This document shows, one piece after another, positions 1 to 10,500 of a stretch of 64,000 nt of DNA; positions within the stretch are counted from its first letter, which is position 1, and each line of letters opens with the position of its first letter. The stretch lies in contig CBDCWW010000024.1 in NCBI GenBank assembly GCA_965223585.1, positions 894,915 to 958,914 on the forward strand. The letters run 5' to 3'. The notes under the pieces were generated by a model. It searched no databases, was not told the origin of the DNA, and saw only the letters and a list, made by a program, of their open reading frames with translations. The position numbers and the translations under genes are program-made. This DNA comes from CBDCVN01 sp965223585 (lineage in GTDB: Bacteria; Deinococcota; Deinococci; Deinococcales; Trueperaceae).

Positions 1-1
1 T

Positions 2-1642
2 GTAGAAGTTGAGATAATTGAGCAAGTGCGTGGGGGACTAGTTGCTAATTTAGGGGTGCGAGCTTTTTTACCTGCTAGTCAAGTTGATGTTCGTCGTATT
101 AGTGACTTGACCCCTTATGTAGGACAAAGAGCCAAAGTACGCATCATTGAACTTAATCGTAGGCGCAACCGCATTATAATTTCAAGACGCTCTATCATAG
201 AAGATGAAGTTTCTGAGAAAAAAGCTGACACTTTGCAAAAGCTTGAGCCCGGATTAGTGTTAGAAGGTGAAGTTGTGAAAATCGCTGATTTTGGCGTTTT
301 TGTCAACCTAGGTGGTGTAGATGGTCTTGTGCATCGTTCAGAAGTAAGCTACCAACGTTTTGGTCATCCTAAAGAGGTTCTCAAGGTAGGTGATAAAGTC
401 AAAGTTGAAGTGCTAGACATGGATCTAGAAAATGAACGTATCAACTTATCTATGAAGAAGTTAATGAGTGACCCTTGGGAAAATGTGCTTGATAAATATT
501 CCCTAGGTCAAAAAGTAAGTGGATATGTCACTAACTTAACTCCTTTTGGAGCTTTTGTAGAAGTTGAGTCCGGCTTAGAGGGGCTTATTCACGTTAGTGA
601 GATGAGTTGGACTAAGCGAGTACGTCATCCTAAGGAGATTTTAAAAGAGGGGGATTTTGTTGAGGCTATGGTCTTAAAGATAGACTTAAATGACAAACGT
701 CTTTCTTTAGGATTACGCCAAACCAAACCTGATCCATGGAGTAGTCTACCTGATAACTATCCTCCGGGCACTGAGGTTACTGGGCCTATTACTGGCACCA
801 CAGACTTTGGTGTGTTTATGGAAATTGAGGAAGGTATAGAAGGACTAATTCATGTAAGTGAACTTGATCATCAACGTGTTGATAACATAAAAGAAGAATA
901 TAAAAAGGGTGATGAGGTAACTGCAGTTATATTAAATATTGATCCTGTTGAACAACGTGCTAGCCTTTCACGTAAGCGCCTTCTTCCTTATACACCATCA
1001 ATATCTGTAGAAGAAGAAGCAATACAACCTAAAGATAAGGAGCGTAAAGGCGGACGCAAAGGTCGTCGAGGGGGTCGTCGTAGTCAAGGCATAGATTACG
1101 ATTATAGCTATGCTGCTTCTGATGGTGGTAGTAAGTCAACAACTAAACTTGGTGATGTTTATGCTGATCTTTTTGCTCAGTTTGGCCTAACAGATGCTCA
1201 AAGTGGGCCTTCCCCTAGCCCTGCCCCTGAGGAAAAAGCAGTAGTTAGAGACGACGATGATGGTGATGTGAATGCTTCCCAAAGTTCAACTGAAATCACA
1301 AGTGAGACAGATCAGAATGTGGAAACAGCTAGTCAAGTTTTAGCAGAAACTGCTGAAGACTCGAGTGATACTGTAGCACAGGTGCTTAATGATGCTAGGG
1401 TTGAAGTGGAAACACCCCTAGAAGCAGAAGGTCTATCAGATGTAGAAGAAACTAAAGACACTGCTACTGAGATTGATGCTATAGAAGCAGCAGCTATGCT
1501 TACAGCTGCCTTTAGAGAGGGCAAGCGTCCCTTAGATAGCAATATGGATGGGGCAGAAAATAGTGAGACTGGAGATAAAGACAACTCTGCTGAAATAGAA
1601 AAAAGTACTGAGGGTGAAGAAAACGCTGATTCAGAAGTTTAA
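2..1642 (+). CDS. rpsA: Small-subunit ribosomal protein S1, 5'-truncated by the window edge
   Basis: The frame is open from base 2, so the gene starts outside the window. The visible part begins inside an S1 domain (the GGLVANLGVRAFLPASQ stretch is typical of an internal S1 repeat), followed by three full S1/OB-fold repeats containing 'DFGVFV', 'PFGAFVEV' and 'DFGVFMEI' cores and 'GL(V/I)H(R/V)SE' ends. S1 binds mRNA on the 30S subunit. After the last repeat comes a basic Lys/Gly/Arg-rich patch (KGGRKGRRGGRR) and then about 180 residues of acidic, Ser/Thr/Glu-rich low-complexity tail. Such long tails vary between lineages. The gene converges on a Nudix gene with a strong hairpin between. One CTCGAG word lies in the tail. 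Identification as S1 is secure; a general S1-repeat RNA-binding protein is the only alternative. Confidence 0.92.
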   Translation, partial: VEVEIIEQVRGGLVANLGVRAFLPASQVDVRRISDLTPYVGQRAKVRIIELNRRRNRIIISRRSIIEDEVSEKKADTLQKLEPGLVLEGEVVKIADFGVFVNLGGVDGLVHRSEVSYQRFGHPKEVLKVGDKVKVEVLDMDLENERINLSMKKLMSDPWENVLDKYSLGQKVSGYVTNLTPFGAFVEVESGLEGLIHVSEMSWTKRVRHPKEILKEGDFVEAMVLKIDLNDKRLSLGLRQTKPDPWSSLPDNYPPGTEVTGPITGTTDFGVFMEIEEGIEGLIHVSELDHQRVDNIKEEYKKGDEVTAVILNIDPVEQRASLSRKRLLPYTPSISVEEEAIQPKDKERKGGRKGRRGGRRSQGIDYDYSYAASDGGSKSTTKLGDVYADLFAQFGLTDAQSGPSPSPAPEEKAVVRDDDDGDVNASQSSTEITSETDQNVETASQVLAETAEDSSDTVAQVLNDARVEVETPLEAEGLSDVEETKDTATEIDAIEAAAMLTAAFREGKRPLDSNMDGAENSETGDKDNSAEIEKSTEGEENADSEV

Positions 1643-1777
1643 TATGTAGACGTCCCTATAAGTTTTTTCTGCGAAACCTAGCCAGCCCTTCACTGCATTC
1701 CCTTCGCTACACTCTAGGGCAGGTGAGGGTAAACCCTAGGTCTGGACCACTAAATAGCAAACCAGAAAAAGGGATTT

Positions 1778-1816
1778 GCAAGTAGGGGCAAGTTTGATAA
1801 CCTTGCCCCTACTTGC
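1778..1816. terminator. Bidirectional hairpin between convergent rpsA and Nudix genes
   Basis: A perfect 15-bp inverted repeat (arm GCAAGTAGGGGCAAG at 1778-1792, its complement at 1802-1816) with a 9-nt loop lies between two convergent genes. There is no clean T-run on either side, so it may be a terminator or an RNA 3'-end stabiliser. Confidence 0.6.
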
Positions 1817-1842
1817 TTAGCTTTGTGTTGTAATAATAAGGG

Positions 1843-2337
1843 TCACTTAAAATATTGCCGTTTTCCTAAAGCATAGCTAAGTCCCAGCAATGTTGCAGAA
1901 CTACTTTTTAGCTTTCCCCTTTGAATTTCTTGCCAGACCCTATCTAATTTACGCCAAGATAAACTAAGTTCTTCATGTTCATCAGGTTGGCCTTTAGCAG
2001 GTCTTAAATCTGTTGCCTCAAAAAGGTAAGTTTCCTCATTGCAAAAGCCGGGGCTGCTATACATCTGGGTAATTAAGGTTAATTTGCCTGTCAATTGCAC
2101 TTCCTCAGCAAGTTCTCTTTTAGCAGCTTCCTCAGGTGTTTCGCCTGCATTTATAATTCCTGCAGGCAATTCCCATGTACTTGTATTTACAGCAGGGCGC
2201 ATTTGCTTAACACCTAGCACTTTATCTTTTCTTAAAACTAATATACACACCGCAGGTGCGTGTTCAACTATTTCCCAAAAGTCATTGAGTTTTAAAAGGT
2301 TTAATATGTTACCTTTATAAATCGTTTTATAGGCCAC
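1843..2337 (-). CDS. Nudix hydrolase, ADP-ribose pyrophosphatase-like
   Basis: A 164-residue protein with a recognisable Nudix box: G-IINAG-E-TPEEAAK-REL-AEE-V-Q-L at about residues 60-82, giving the Mg2+-binding REL-x-EE core. The usual Gly after EEx is Gln here. A downstream 'SSPGFCNE...YLFEA' stretch is typical of ADP-ribose/sugar-nucleotide pyrophosphatases (NudF type), which split ADP-ribose into AMP and ribose-5-phosphate in the cytoplasm. The start is GTG, 9 nt after the stop of the upstream HAMP gene on the same strand, so the two are probably cotranscribed. Family assignment is firm; the substrate is inferred. Confidence 0.85.
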   Translation of the reverse strand: MAYKTIYKGNILNLLKLNDFWEIVEHAPAVCILVLRKDKVLGVKQMRPAVNTSTWELPAGIINAGETPEEAAKRELAEEVQLTGKLTLITQMYSSPGFCNEETYLFEATDLRPAKGQPDEHEELSLSWRKLDRVWQEIQRGKLKSSSATLLGLSYALGKRQYFK

Positions 2338-2346
2338 GTCATGTAG

Positions 2347-3699
2347 CTAGTTACGAAAACGTCGGCGTTGCAAAGATAATTTGAAGCCATCTCTTATACG
2401 CTCGAGCGCTTTAGCTAAACTCATAAGCTCGGTATCACTTTTGGCTTTAGCAACAATGTCCAAATCACCATGACTAAGCTTATCAGCAATCTTACTCAAA
2501 TTAGTTATGTCATAGACTAAATTACGCCCTAAAAAATTTGCTATAAGGAATGCTAGTACAAATACTAATAAAGTTATAAAGAGCATGCTAAAAAAGATAT
2601 GCTGTAATTGTGGAGTAAAGCTGCTTTTATTAAGGCCTAGAAACACAGCACCTGAGACTTGCCCTTGTAGCACTATGGGATGAGCTAAAATGTCTAGGCC
2701 TTTATTTAAAGGATGGCGTAAACTATGCTCTACTCCCTGTGATTTTACCATAAATTTAGCTATTTCTCCTATAGAATGGCTAATTTCTTGATTTATAGCT
2801 GTAAAATTTTCAGGCTGGTCAAACCAGCTAGAAAGAATTTGACCTTTATTATCAGATACAACTGTAAAACTTATGTTTGAGCCATTAAGGGTTTGTCTCG
2901 CCAATTGAATGTTGTTTTGTAAAGTAGTTAAATTTAGATCACTATCAAGGGAGTTTGATTTGTCAAGCTTATCTTCTAGGTGATTAGTAATAAAAATAGC
3001 TTGCTGCTGTGCCACACTCAGGAGTTGAGCATTCAGTGTGAACCTAACAGTGCTAAACAAGACTAACCATAATCCTAAGGCTACTAACAAAGCAGGAAAG
3101 ATAGCTATTCGTAAAAACGTCCCACGAACACTGTATCTATGTTTTCTTTGTAAATCTGAAGCTATATCAACTTCTTCAAAAGATTCATCTTCAAGGGTGG
3201 TCTCTAAAGCTTCCTCCTCAAGCTTATTATCTGTCTCAAATCCATTAGCTGTTTCTTCAGTCAGGGTAGGAGTTTCAGCTTCTTCAGTTGTTAGGGTAAT
3301 TTCTTCTGCTTGTCCCAAGTCTATAGACAATCCGTCATCTACTAATGAATCAGTAGCAACTTGCTCAGTGCTTGAGGTACTTAGTTCTTGAGGAGACTCA
3401 TCTAGGTGACTTTGTACGATGTTTTTTGATTCAGGTGTTAAAGTGGCAGTATAATCATTGGATTTTACCTTACCTCTATAAGCTTTAAGTTGTGCTTCAA
3501 CACCCACATCATCAAATTGACTCTGTATAACCTTAGCTTTATCAAATGGGATAGGTTTAGTAACTACACGAGGCAAATTATCTAACATTTTAATTGCTTT
3601 ATTAGGCGCAATTCTTAAGTGAGTAATAAACCTGCTGACTATATTATCATATTCCTTAGCCTCATAATTAAGGACTTCTACAACAAACATTTCATCCAC
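2347..3699 (-). CDS. Membrane protein with L7/L12-like N-domain, periplasmic sensor-like domain and HAMP
   Basis: A 450-residue protein with an unusual layout. Residues 1-75 resemble a ribosomal L7/L12-like alpha/beta fold ('APNKAIKMLDNLPRVVTKPI'). Residues 80-185 are an acidic Thr/Glu-rich linker, 195-217 a membrane helix, 218-368 an extracytoplasmic sensor-like domain, 369-390 a second helix, and 391-440 a HAMP-like linker ('NLSKIADKLSHGDLD'). No kinase, cyclase or methyl-accepting domain follows, so it is a sensor without a visible output unless the N-domain supplies one. The likely start is GTG with an upstream AAGGAG; a second in-frame ATG lies three codons later. It precedes the Nudix gene by 9 nt. 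Function unknown. Confidence 0.8.
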   Translation of the reverse strand: MDEMFVVEVLNYEAKEYDNIVSRFITHLRIAPNKAIKMLDNLPRVVTKPIPFDKAKVIQSQFDDVGVEAQLKAYRGKVKSNDYTATLTPESKNIVQSHLDESPQELSTSSTEQVATDSLVDDGLSIDLGQAEEITLTTEEAETPTLTEETANGFETDNKLEEEALETTLEDESFEEVDIASDLQRKHRYSVRGTFLRIAIFPALLVALGLWLVLFSTVRFTLNAQLLSVAQQQAIFITNHLEDKLDKSNSLDSDLNLTTLQNNIQLARQTLNGSNISFTVVSDNKGQILSSWFDQPENFTAINQEISHSIGEIAKFMVKSQGVEHSLRHPLNKGLDILAHPIVLQGQVSGAVFLGLNKSSFTPQLQHIFFSMLFITLLVFVLAFLIANFLGRNLVYDITNLSKIADKLSHGDLDIVAKAKSDTELMSLAKALERIRDGFKLSLQRRRFRN

Positions 3700-4082
3700 A
3701 ATAAATAGGCTCTCCTTCTAAGTTCTTAATATTTTATTACTTTCTTTATAGTTAATCATATGGGACAGCTCACAGCATAGTTTTGGCCAGCAAGAACTAC
3801 TTATAGTAGCACAAAATCCTACACCTCTACTAATTTTGGACAGGCTTACTTTCCTTTACCCTTGCCTGCCCTCGTAAGGGTAAGAGCACAGGTTCTTTCC
3901 TAGCTTTAGCTTTGCATCTTAACTTAACTCTTTAATGATATATAGTTAAGTGCCTCAAGATCTTCAGAACACTAATCACTTAACTACTAAATTAGCTGTG
4001 TAATTGGCTATGCTAGCTGTGTTTGATCGCTTTCGTGTAATTGAAAAACCCAACAATCTTAGTGAGTTGGTGGAAGTTGGGG
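3700..4082. other. Intergenic region with a small hairpin
   Basis: No convincing gene was found. An 8-bp inverted repeat (TTACCCTT / AAGGGTAA, 3856-3883) with a 12-nt loop is the only structure. It lies between the 3' end of the TPR gene and the 5' end of the HAMP gene, both on the minus strand, and may be a terminator for the former. Confidence 0.35.
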
Positions 4083-5015
4083 TTAGTCACTGTCAATTAC
4101 CTCGAGGTTCACAGTGTAAATTCGAACTCCATCCACATCTCCTATAGCTTCTGACTCATTTAATGCAAGAGTACTGAACTCTCGAGCTCTCTCCACATTC
4201 CCAAGTTTGTATTCATTGAAGCCTAGTAGCCCATAGGTCTTGGGTAATAGAGCTCGAAAGAGCTCGCTGTTGCTCTGACTTTGGATAACAGACAGGGCTT
4301 GGGAAAGTTTATTGATACTGGCCTGATAGCATCCAGAATCAGCCAAATCTTGGGCTCGAGCGATAAGCTGGCGCACGCCAAGGAGGCGCTGGCCAAGTTC
4401 GGGTTCAGTATTGAGCGCCTGAATCACATGCAATGACATCAGGTTGTCATAGTATGCAACAAGGCCCTCCTCATCCTTGGAAATTAGGCATGCGCTGTAG
4501 GCCTGTGCAATGTAGTCAAGCGCTACAGAGTAATTGCGCTCATGAAGTGCATTGAAGCCAAGCCCACCTAGTACCTTCGGTCGAAGGTTCACAACAGCAG
4601 TACCGATGGCACCTTCCATTTCAGCGAGAATTTTCTTCAGCTGACTGTTGCTGTCTGCATACTTACCTGATTCGCTCAATGCCTTTGCGTGGCTGAAGCG
4701 GTGATTCCACTGCACTATTGGATTGGTCTCGTCGGGACCAACCAATTGTTCAATTAGTGCTGGCTCTCCAGCGGCCTCGAACGCCTGTGCAATGGCCAAG
4801 AGCGATTGAACGTACTGTGATGTGGCATTCTGGTCAGCTCTGGTCTCTGCTGGAACTTTTGTCCATGAGTTAAACTCCTTCACTATTTTGGCAAAGTTAT
4901 GTCGCACCAAGTTGTTGAACGTGTTGGCATCATTTGCTTTGATAGCAGTGTATAATGCCTGATGTAGAGGACTAGCACCCTCAATCGTCACAATAGCTCC
5001 TCCTGAATTTGCCAC
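4083..5015 (-). CDS. TPR-like helical-repeat protein, partner of the TIR-like gene
   Basis: A 310-residue soluble protein without signal peptide. Helix pairs recur with TPR character: 'AKALSESGKYADSNSQLKKIL', 'LGGLGFNALHERNYSVALDYI', 'AQDLADSGCYQASINKLSQAL' and 'LLGFNEYKLGNVERAREFSTLAL'. Such repeats normally bind other proteins. Its start lies 28 nt inside the end of the upstream TIR-like gene, so the two are translationally coupled and probably act together. It contains three CTCGAG words, unlike its partner, so at least this gene has been shaped by the host genome. The exact partner and role are not visible; a regulator or sensor for the TIR-like protein is inference. Confidence 0.75.
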   Translation of the reverse strand: MANSGGAIVTIEGASPLHQALYTAIKANDANTFNNLVRHNFAKIVKEFNSWTKVPAETRADQNATSQYVQSLLAIAQAFEAAGEPALIEQLVGPDETNPIVQWNHRFSHAKALSESGKYADSNSQLKKILAEMEGAIGTAVVNLRPKVLGGLGFNALHERNYSVALDYIAQAYSACLISKDEEGLVAYYDNLMSLHVIQALNTEPELGQRLLGVRQLIARAQDLADSGCYQASINKLSQALSVIQSQSNSELFRALLPKTYGLLGFNEYKLGNVERAREFSTLALNESEAIGDVDGVRIYTVNLEVIDSD

Positions 5016-7213
5016 TTGAATAGGCCACCCGGGTGGATTTTAGGTGGATTCTCAGCAAGGTTGATGGTCACAGTTAACTCCTTAACGTCGACCTCACTGG
5101 GGAGCTCAACCTGTTCTAGAATCTCCACATTGTTTTCATGCTGGTCAATTGCAACAGTGATGTGTGAGACACCAGCCAGCTTCAGGCTCTCAGTGATGAA
5201 TCCGGTTAATGGGCACACTTGCAAGCGAGCTGACGAGGCGACAATCACCCACTTATCTGCCTTGACAGGGAAAGCCTCTAGGGTTCCTACTGCAAAATGT
5301 CCAACGGGTGCGATATCAGTTGCGACCCAAGAGATGCTGGTGACTGATACAGAGAATAGAGGTTCCAGTTCAGCCTTGTTGCAGTGAACCCAGTTAGCTA
5401 GAAGTATTGCTTCGCCTTCACTAGCACCTACCACCGCAATGTGGCACGAGGACGTGTAGGCAGTTTTGGGCAGGTCAAAAAATGGTGGAGTTGCTGCTGC
5501 TGAACTTTGCTTTTGGTGCCACGCTTTCTCTAAAAATAATGCATCAGTCCAGTTCAAGTTGATCTTAGGCATAGGTTTTGCGTCTGGAAAAACCGAGATG
5601 CCAAGCTTGCGAGCGCATACGGCCACAGTACCGTTCTCGAATGACGGCAATGGTAGAACACCCGTCACAACCTCACTGTCATCTGTGTGAATTTGCACTG
5701 GAGCAGGGAGGTCCCTGAGTCTTTTGTAGATGAATGGTAAATCGTTGGGATCAGTAAGGTCAAGACCTAGCCGTTCCATGCAAGTTGCTGATGATTGAAT
5801 CTCAAAGACCTCCGTGTCAAGGATAGCCCTCCATACCACGTGCGGACGGTCCTTAAGCAAATTCTCAAAATAATGTTCTACATCACCCTTTGCCGTTGAC
5901 GGACGTAGCGATCCAACAAAGAGATCAGTTCCCCTTCCAAGGGTACCTGCCACCAGTGCCTCCAGCGTGCACCAAGCTCGTGAAAGGTAATCGTCTGCGT
6001 CATCTAGCATGATCGATGTCCGTCCAAGTATCTGGGCTGCTGTGAATTCCTCCAACCCTTTTTTGAACAGGTCAATCTCATCGCCCTCTAGAGGTGGTTG
6101 AGGTAGGCAACTGTAGTCGTACCAGATGTAGATATGCTCAGATAGACTGCTAAGTATTGGGCGATCAGCAAGCAAGCTATTGAGTTCTTTTAGCCCTGCA
6201 TCTTTCAATGCTTTGGCAATGCCGTAGTCCTCAAGTACTGTTTCCAACGACAGTATTTCAGCAGTAGCTTCCTGTAAAGTGTTTGAATCAAGCAAAAACC
6301 TAAGGACGTTGACGATCAGTGATTCTGCCAGCTTAGTACCATGTAACCCCACTGCTATGCCGAGATTTGAGCTGAATTGTCGTGGCTCATGGAGGCCACG
6401 CTGATGAGCAATGCGCACTGCCTCTGTGAGGTGAGCGATCAGTTGCCATGCAGCAAACTGCGCTTGTGACGCATCAGGATCAGGGTGCTTGGCGCTGAGC
6501 CAGCGATGTGACAAGAAGCAGTAGAATGAGCCGGGTTGGGTTTTACGAATAAGAAGTGAGCGAATGTCTTGGAACTTACTGAAACACCCTTTTGTTAACA
6601 GGACCGGGAAAGGCAACCAGTGTGTGCTCTGCAGGTCAACTTGCAATTGCTGGGAGGTAATCATTGGTTCATCTTTATCTAAAACACCCAACGTCAATAA
6701 CAACTCCTTGGGCAGATTGGGCAGGTCTGTCAGTGAAAACGTCCATCGATCCTCAGTCTTCTGACCTGTGGAATCATTTTTACGGCGGTACAGATGAATA
6801 GCATTTCGATCAGCTACGTATCGGTAGTTCTCGATTCCCTTTTCCTTTTTCTTTCCCTTGGGAAGTGCAAGTGGACTATGTCGCAGCTTTGGCTGATGGT
6901 CGAGAATTTCTTCGACAACAGTGTTGCTCTTGCGACTGTCAGTCAAATTCCTTTGCATGGCACTCCAAGTACTGGTCTGTAAAGGGAAGTGACCTTTTCG
7001 TGGCGAAGCGGCAAATGTCCTGAAACCAATGGTGTCATAAGATGCTTGATGTTCTGGCCTAGCATAGACAATTGCTCTTCCTGCTGACAAGGTGTCAGTT
7101 ACTACCTGAGTAGGATTCAAAACTAGTTCCTGCGGTTCAACGCTTGCTAAACCTGAGATGTCAATTTCTTGCAATGCGACAGGCAGTTCATGTTTTACAA
7201 ATTCATTAGGCAT
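4988..7213 (-). CDS. Large TIR-like domain protein, candidate NAD-cleaving or immune effector
   Basis: A 741-residue soluble protein. The middle region has three motifs in TIR-fold order: 'FYCFLSHRW' (about 231-238), 'IYIWYDYSCLPQ' (361-372) and 'SRAWCTLEAL' (411-420). The last resembles the W-x-x-x-E helix that carries the catalytic glutamate (here E418) of TIR NADases. The N-terminal ~220 residues and C-terminal ~250 residues are unrecognised. The coding sequence is visibly richer in G+C than its neighbours and has no CTCGAG word in 2.2 kb, suggesting transfer. Upstream, a 9-codon open frame (7235-7206) with an AAGGAG site ends across the ATG, so translation may be coupled to a leader. The TPR gene overlaps its 3' end. 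The TIR-like call is by motif only; enzymatic activity is inference. Confidence 0.65.
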   Translation of the reverse strand: MPNEFVKHELPVALQEIDISGLASVEPQELVLNPTQVVTDTLSAGRAIVYARPEHQASYDTIGFRTFAASPRKGHFPLQTSTWSAMQRNLTDSRKSNTVVEEILDHQPKLRHSPLALPKGKKKEKGIENYRYVADRNAIHLYRRKNDSTGQKTEDRWTFSLTDLPNLPKELLLTLGVLDKDEPMITSQQLQVDLQSTHWLPFPVLLTKGCFSKFQDIRSLLIRKTQPGSFYCFLSHRWLSAKHPDPDASQAQFAAWQLIAHLTEAVRIAHQRGLHEPRQFSSNLGIAVGLHGTKLAESLIVNVLRFLLDSNTLQEATAEILSLETVLEDYGIAKALKDAGLKELNSLLADRPILSSLSEHIYIWYDYSCLPQPPLEGDEIDLFKKGLEEFTAAQILGRTSIMLDDADDYLSRAWCTLEALVAGTLGRGTDLFVGSLRPSTAKGDVEHYFENLLKDRPHVVWRAILDTEVFEIQSSATCMERLGLDLTDPNDLPFIYKRLRDLPAPVQIHTDDSEVVTGVLPLPSFENGTVAVCARKLGISVFPDAKPMPKINLNWTDALFLEKAWHQKQSSAAATPPFFDLPKTAYTSSCHIAVVGASEGEAILLANWVHCNKAELEPLFSVSVTSISWVATDIAPVGHFAVGTLEAFPVKADKWVIVASSARLQVCPLTGFITESLKLAGVSHITVAIDQHENNVEILEQVELPSEVDVKELTVTINLAENPPKIHPGGLFKWQIQEELL

Positions 7214-7513
7214 AGCGCATTAAACACTCTTTCATTAATAAACTCCTTAGCACTCCTGTTTTTGGCACATATTGACTATACTTTATTCCAATGCTTAAAA
7301 ACATCCTCACACCAATCAAGGCTAGCACACCATTTTTCAGCATAAACCTATTTGGACTGGTCATCCAATTTTTCCCAAAAGGGCAACCGGACCTGTAACA
7401 AATAGCTAGTAGTCAGTAGGGCTTCGTATGCTAGCTACTGGCTACTAACTACCTATAGATACTAATTACTCCTGATATTCACAAAATTTTTATTGGTCTG
7501 ACATTCTATTGGC
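7214..7513. other. Intergenic region with imperfect hairpin
   Basis: No gene beyond the 9-codon leader at 7206-7235. A 10-bp stem with one G-T pair spans 7410-7444, between the end of the upstream subtilase and the TIR-like gene. It lacks a T-run and is only a possible terminator. Confidence 0.3.
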
Positions 7514-10500
7514 TTAGGGCAAATTTGTTGGCGGGGGGTTAAATGCTATAGAGTTTACAATAAGGCCTGTTTCTAATTTTATTGTTATTATTGCTTGAGG
7601 GTTAAAACCCTCTACACCTGCTACTGCTCTAGCAGTGTATTTATATAATTCATATTCATAATGATCAGTGCCATCTATGTAGTGAAATAATGACAGCACC
7701 CAGAGATTTCCCTGAGCGTCAAAAGCTAAGGAGTTTGGAGCACCATTGAATTGTGCTGTTGTGCTCATAGCAGGCTCAATTTGGTTAGAAGATTGGTTTA
7801 GTTGGTCTTTATTAAATTTGAACAGCTTGCCTGCACCATTATCTCCAGCTATACCTGCTTGGTGACCTAGCCATAAATTACCTTGGGCATCAAAAGCTAT
7901 ACCACCTCCATGAGTCGAAAACCCTGCTAGAGTAATAGCAGGAGCAAGGTTATTTGCTGACTTTTCTAATTGAGTGGCACTGTACATAATTGCACCAACT
8001 CCTGTACCTCTTACATAGTCATCACCTAGTTTATAATCTGGGTCATTATTGAATAGTGACATCCACAAGTTACCATCGGCATCAAAAGCACAATCTTCAG
8101 GGGTATAAATAGAAGAGCGACTTATATTAATCTTTGGCTCTGGAGAACCTGAAGAAATTAATTGTGAGTCTTCAAACTTAACAATTTGATTTTGGCGTGT
8201 TCCTGCCCAGAGACTCCCCTCTGAGTCAAAAGCTAAGCAAGTAACTTGCTGTAAGAGAGGGCCACTCAAAATCACATTGGGTCTAACGTTTCCTGCGCTC
8301 TCCTGCTGCGAAGGGGTGAATTTTAAGATACTGCCACTTATAAAACTAGTAGCCCACAAATTTCCTCGAGAATCAAAAGCAATGTCATAAGCTTCAGAAA
8401 GGGCAGTATTACCACCTTTAATTTTGCTACTAGCCTTTGGACTCCCTGACTCTGCTAATAAATCTACCTCAAAGCTACTTAGCCCTTCTTGACCAGCCAA
8501 AGCTGCCCAGAGACTGCTGCTACCACCTCTTTTACCATAGGTTACATCTACTGTTGCAGTGTTATTAGCAGTAACAACTACCTCGGAGGGGTTAATGGTG
8601 GCGCTATAAGCATTGTCAATTATGCTGCCATTAGGATTGTCAATAATGTCTTCAGCTGTTATAGTGTAAGTTCCCGCTGCTAAATTGTTTAAAGTTTCTG
8701 TGCGGTTTAACTCTTTAATAAAGTTTGCAGGGCCAATAACTTTAACTATTGGTGTGCCAACACTTGTATTAATATTGACTTCCAAATTTCCTTGTCCCCC
8801 GCCTACGTCTGTAACAGTTATAATAGCAGAATCACTTTCACTAGGATCAGCAACACTGATAGCTGTTAGAGTATAAACTCCAGCTGTATTTGGGGCAGTA
8901 ATAGTTACAGTACTACCATCTCCACTAACGCTACCAGCTGAAAAGTCCCATGTAACAGCTGTATTAGTAGTGCCTGTGACTGTGGCTGTAAAAACCTGTT
9001 CATGTCCCGGCGGCAAAGTTACATCTTTAGGATCTATACTCACATTAACAGTTCGGGAACCTCCTTGTATTCCTACATAAAGCAATAAGTTAGGAGTATT
9101 GTTTTTTAAATCTGCTAACTTTCCAGATGTTGCTGCTGCTTTGATAGCACTTTCCACTTCTTTTGGTGTGGCACTAGGATTTCTTTCTAGATACAAAGCT
9201 GCCACCCCTGCTACATGGGGTGCTGCCATAGAAGTGCCACTTAATTCCCTAGTATTGCTATTGCCTCCTTCCCAAGCAGAAACAATGTCTTTGCCGGGGG
9301 CAAAAATATCAACACACTCGCCTTGATTAGATTCCCCCATAACTACATCTGCTCTATTACTACCACCTACAGTTATGACATCACCTGTGCCTAAACTAGC
9401 TGGAGCATAATCACAAGCATTACCAAAGTCATTACCTGCAGCCACTACAAAAACGATACCTCTGCTCAAGGCATCCCGTACTGCTTGCTCTAAAATTTGG
9501 GCAACACCACTAGCAGGAACACTCAAGCTCATATTAACAATGACAGTTTTATTGTCGTTAGGATTAACTTGACCAGCAACCCAATCTATTCCTTCAATTA
9601 TATTTGCTAGCGGAGTGAAACCTGAGCAGTCAGGAAAAACCTTAACAGGATAAACATTGGCTTCTTTAGCTACACCAAAGGTTTTACCCGCCACAATACC
9701 TGTGACATGTGTACCATGACCGTTACAATCATTAGGGTTACTAGAATCTTCATTAAAAACAATGTTCCTGCCAAGACCAACTCTACCACGAAATTCTTGA
9801 TGGTTAGTCCAAAGCCCCGTGTCAAGAATATAAACATCTACTCCCTTACCAGTTCTTTCATAACTATAGTTACCATCAAGGGGCCTGTCTCGCTGATCAA
9901 TCCGATCAAGGCCCCAAGCTCCGGCAGGTGGCTTTTGAATAGCACTAAGTCCAACAGGTGTGCTAAGTGCCATAGTGCTGACTTCTGCCAAACCACCTAC
10001 AGTATTAGCAGCTTCAGGACTCAACCTAGCTGCGAAACCAGTTAAAACCTTGTCATAAACATGTATGAGTTGACCATCAGCATTACTAATAATGCTTCTG
10101 GCAACACTACCTATATCTTGAGTTTGAAGGCTTGCTGATGATTCGTCAACTAGAGCAATATAAGTACACTCTGGTCCACCAGTTACAGTTACTACGATAT
10201 TTTCACTGATAATTTCTTGACCATCTTCAAAAGCTTTGGCTGCAACTGTAAAGTCCTTAGCTTCTACGTATATATGTTCTACAGCCAATTCCTCTGTTTG
10301 AGTTTTAGTACCATCACCAAAGTCATAGCTAAATGTAACCTTACCGGTAACATTTTCTAGTTTAGCTTCAAAGACTGCAAATTCACATTTTTTAGGTTTA
10401 GTATTTACAACTTGAATAGTACCTTTTGAGGTAGGCTTATTAGGTTTTCCCCCTGATTGGCTACAGCCTACAAAGTATATTAAAAGAATTGCAATTATTA

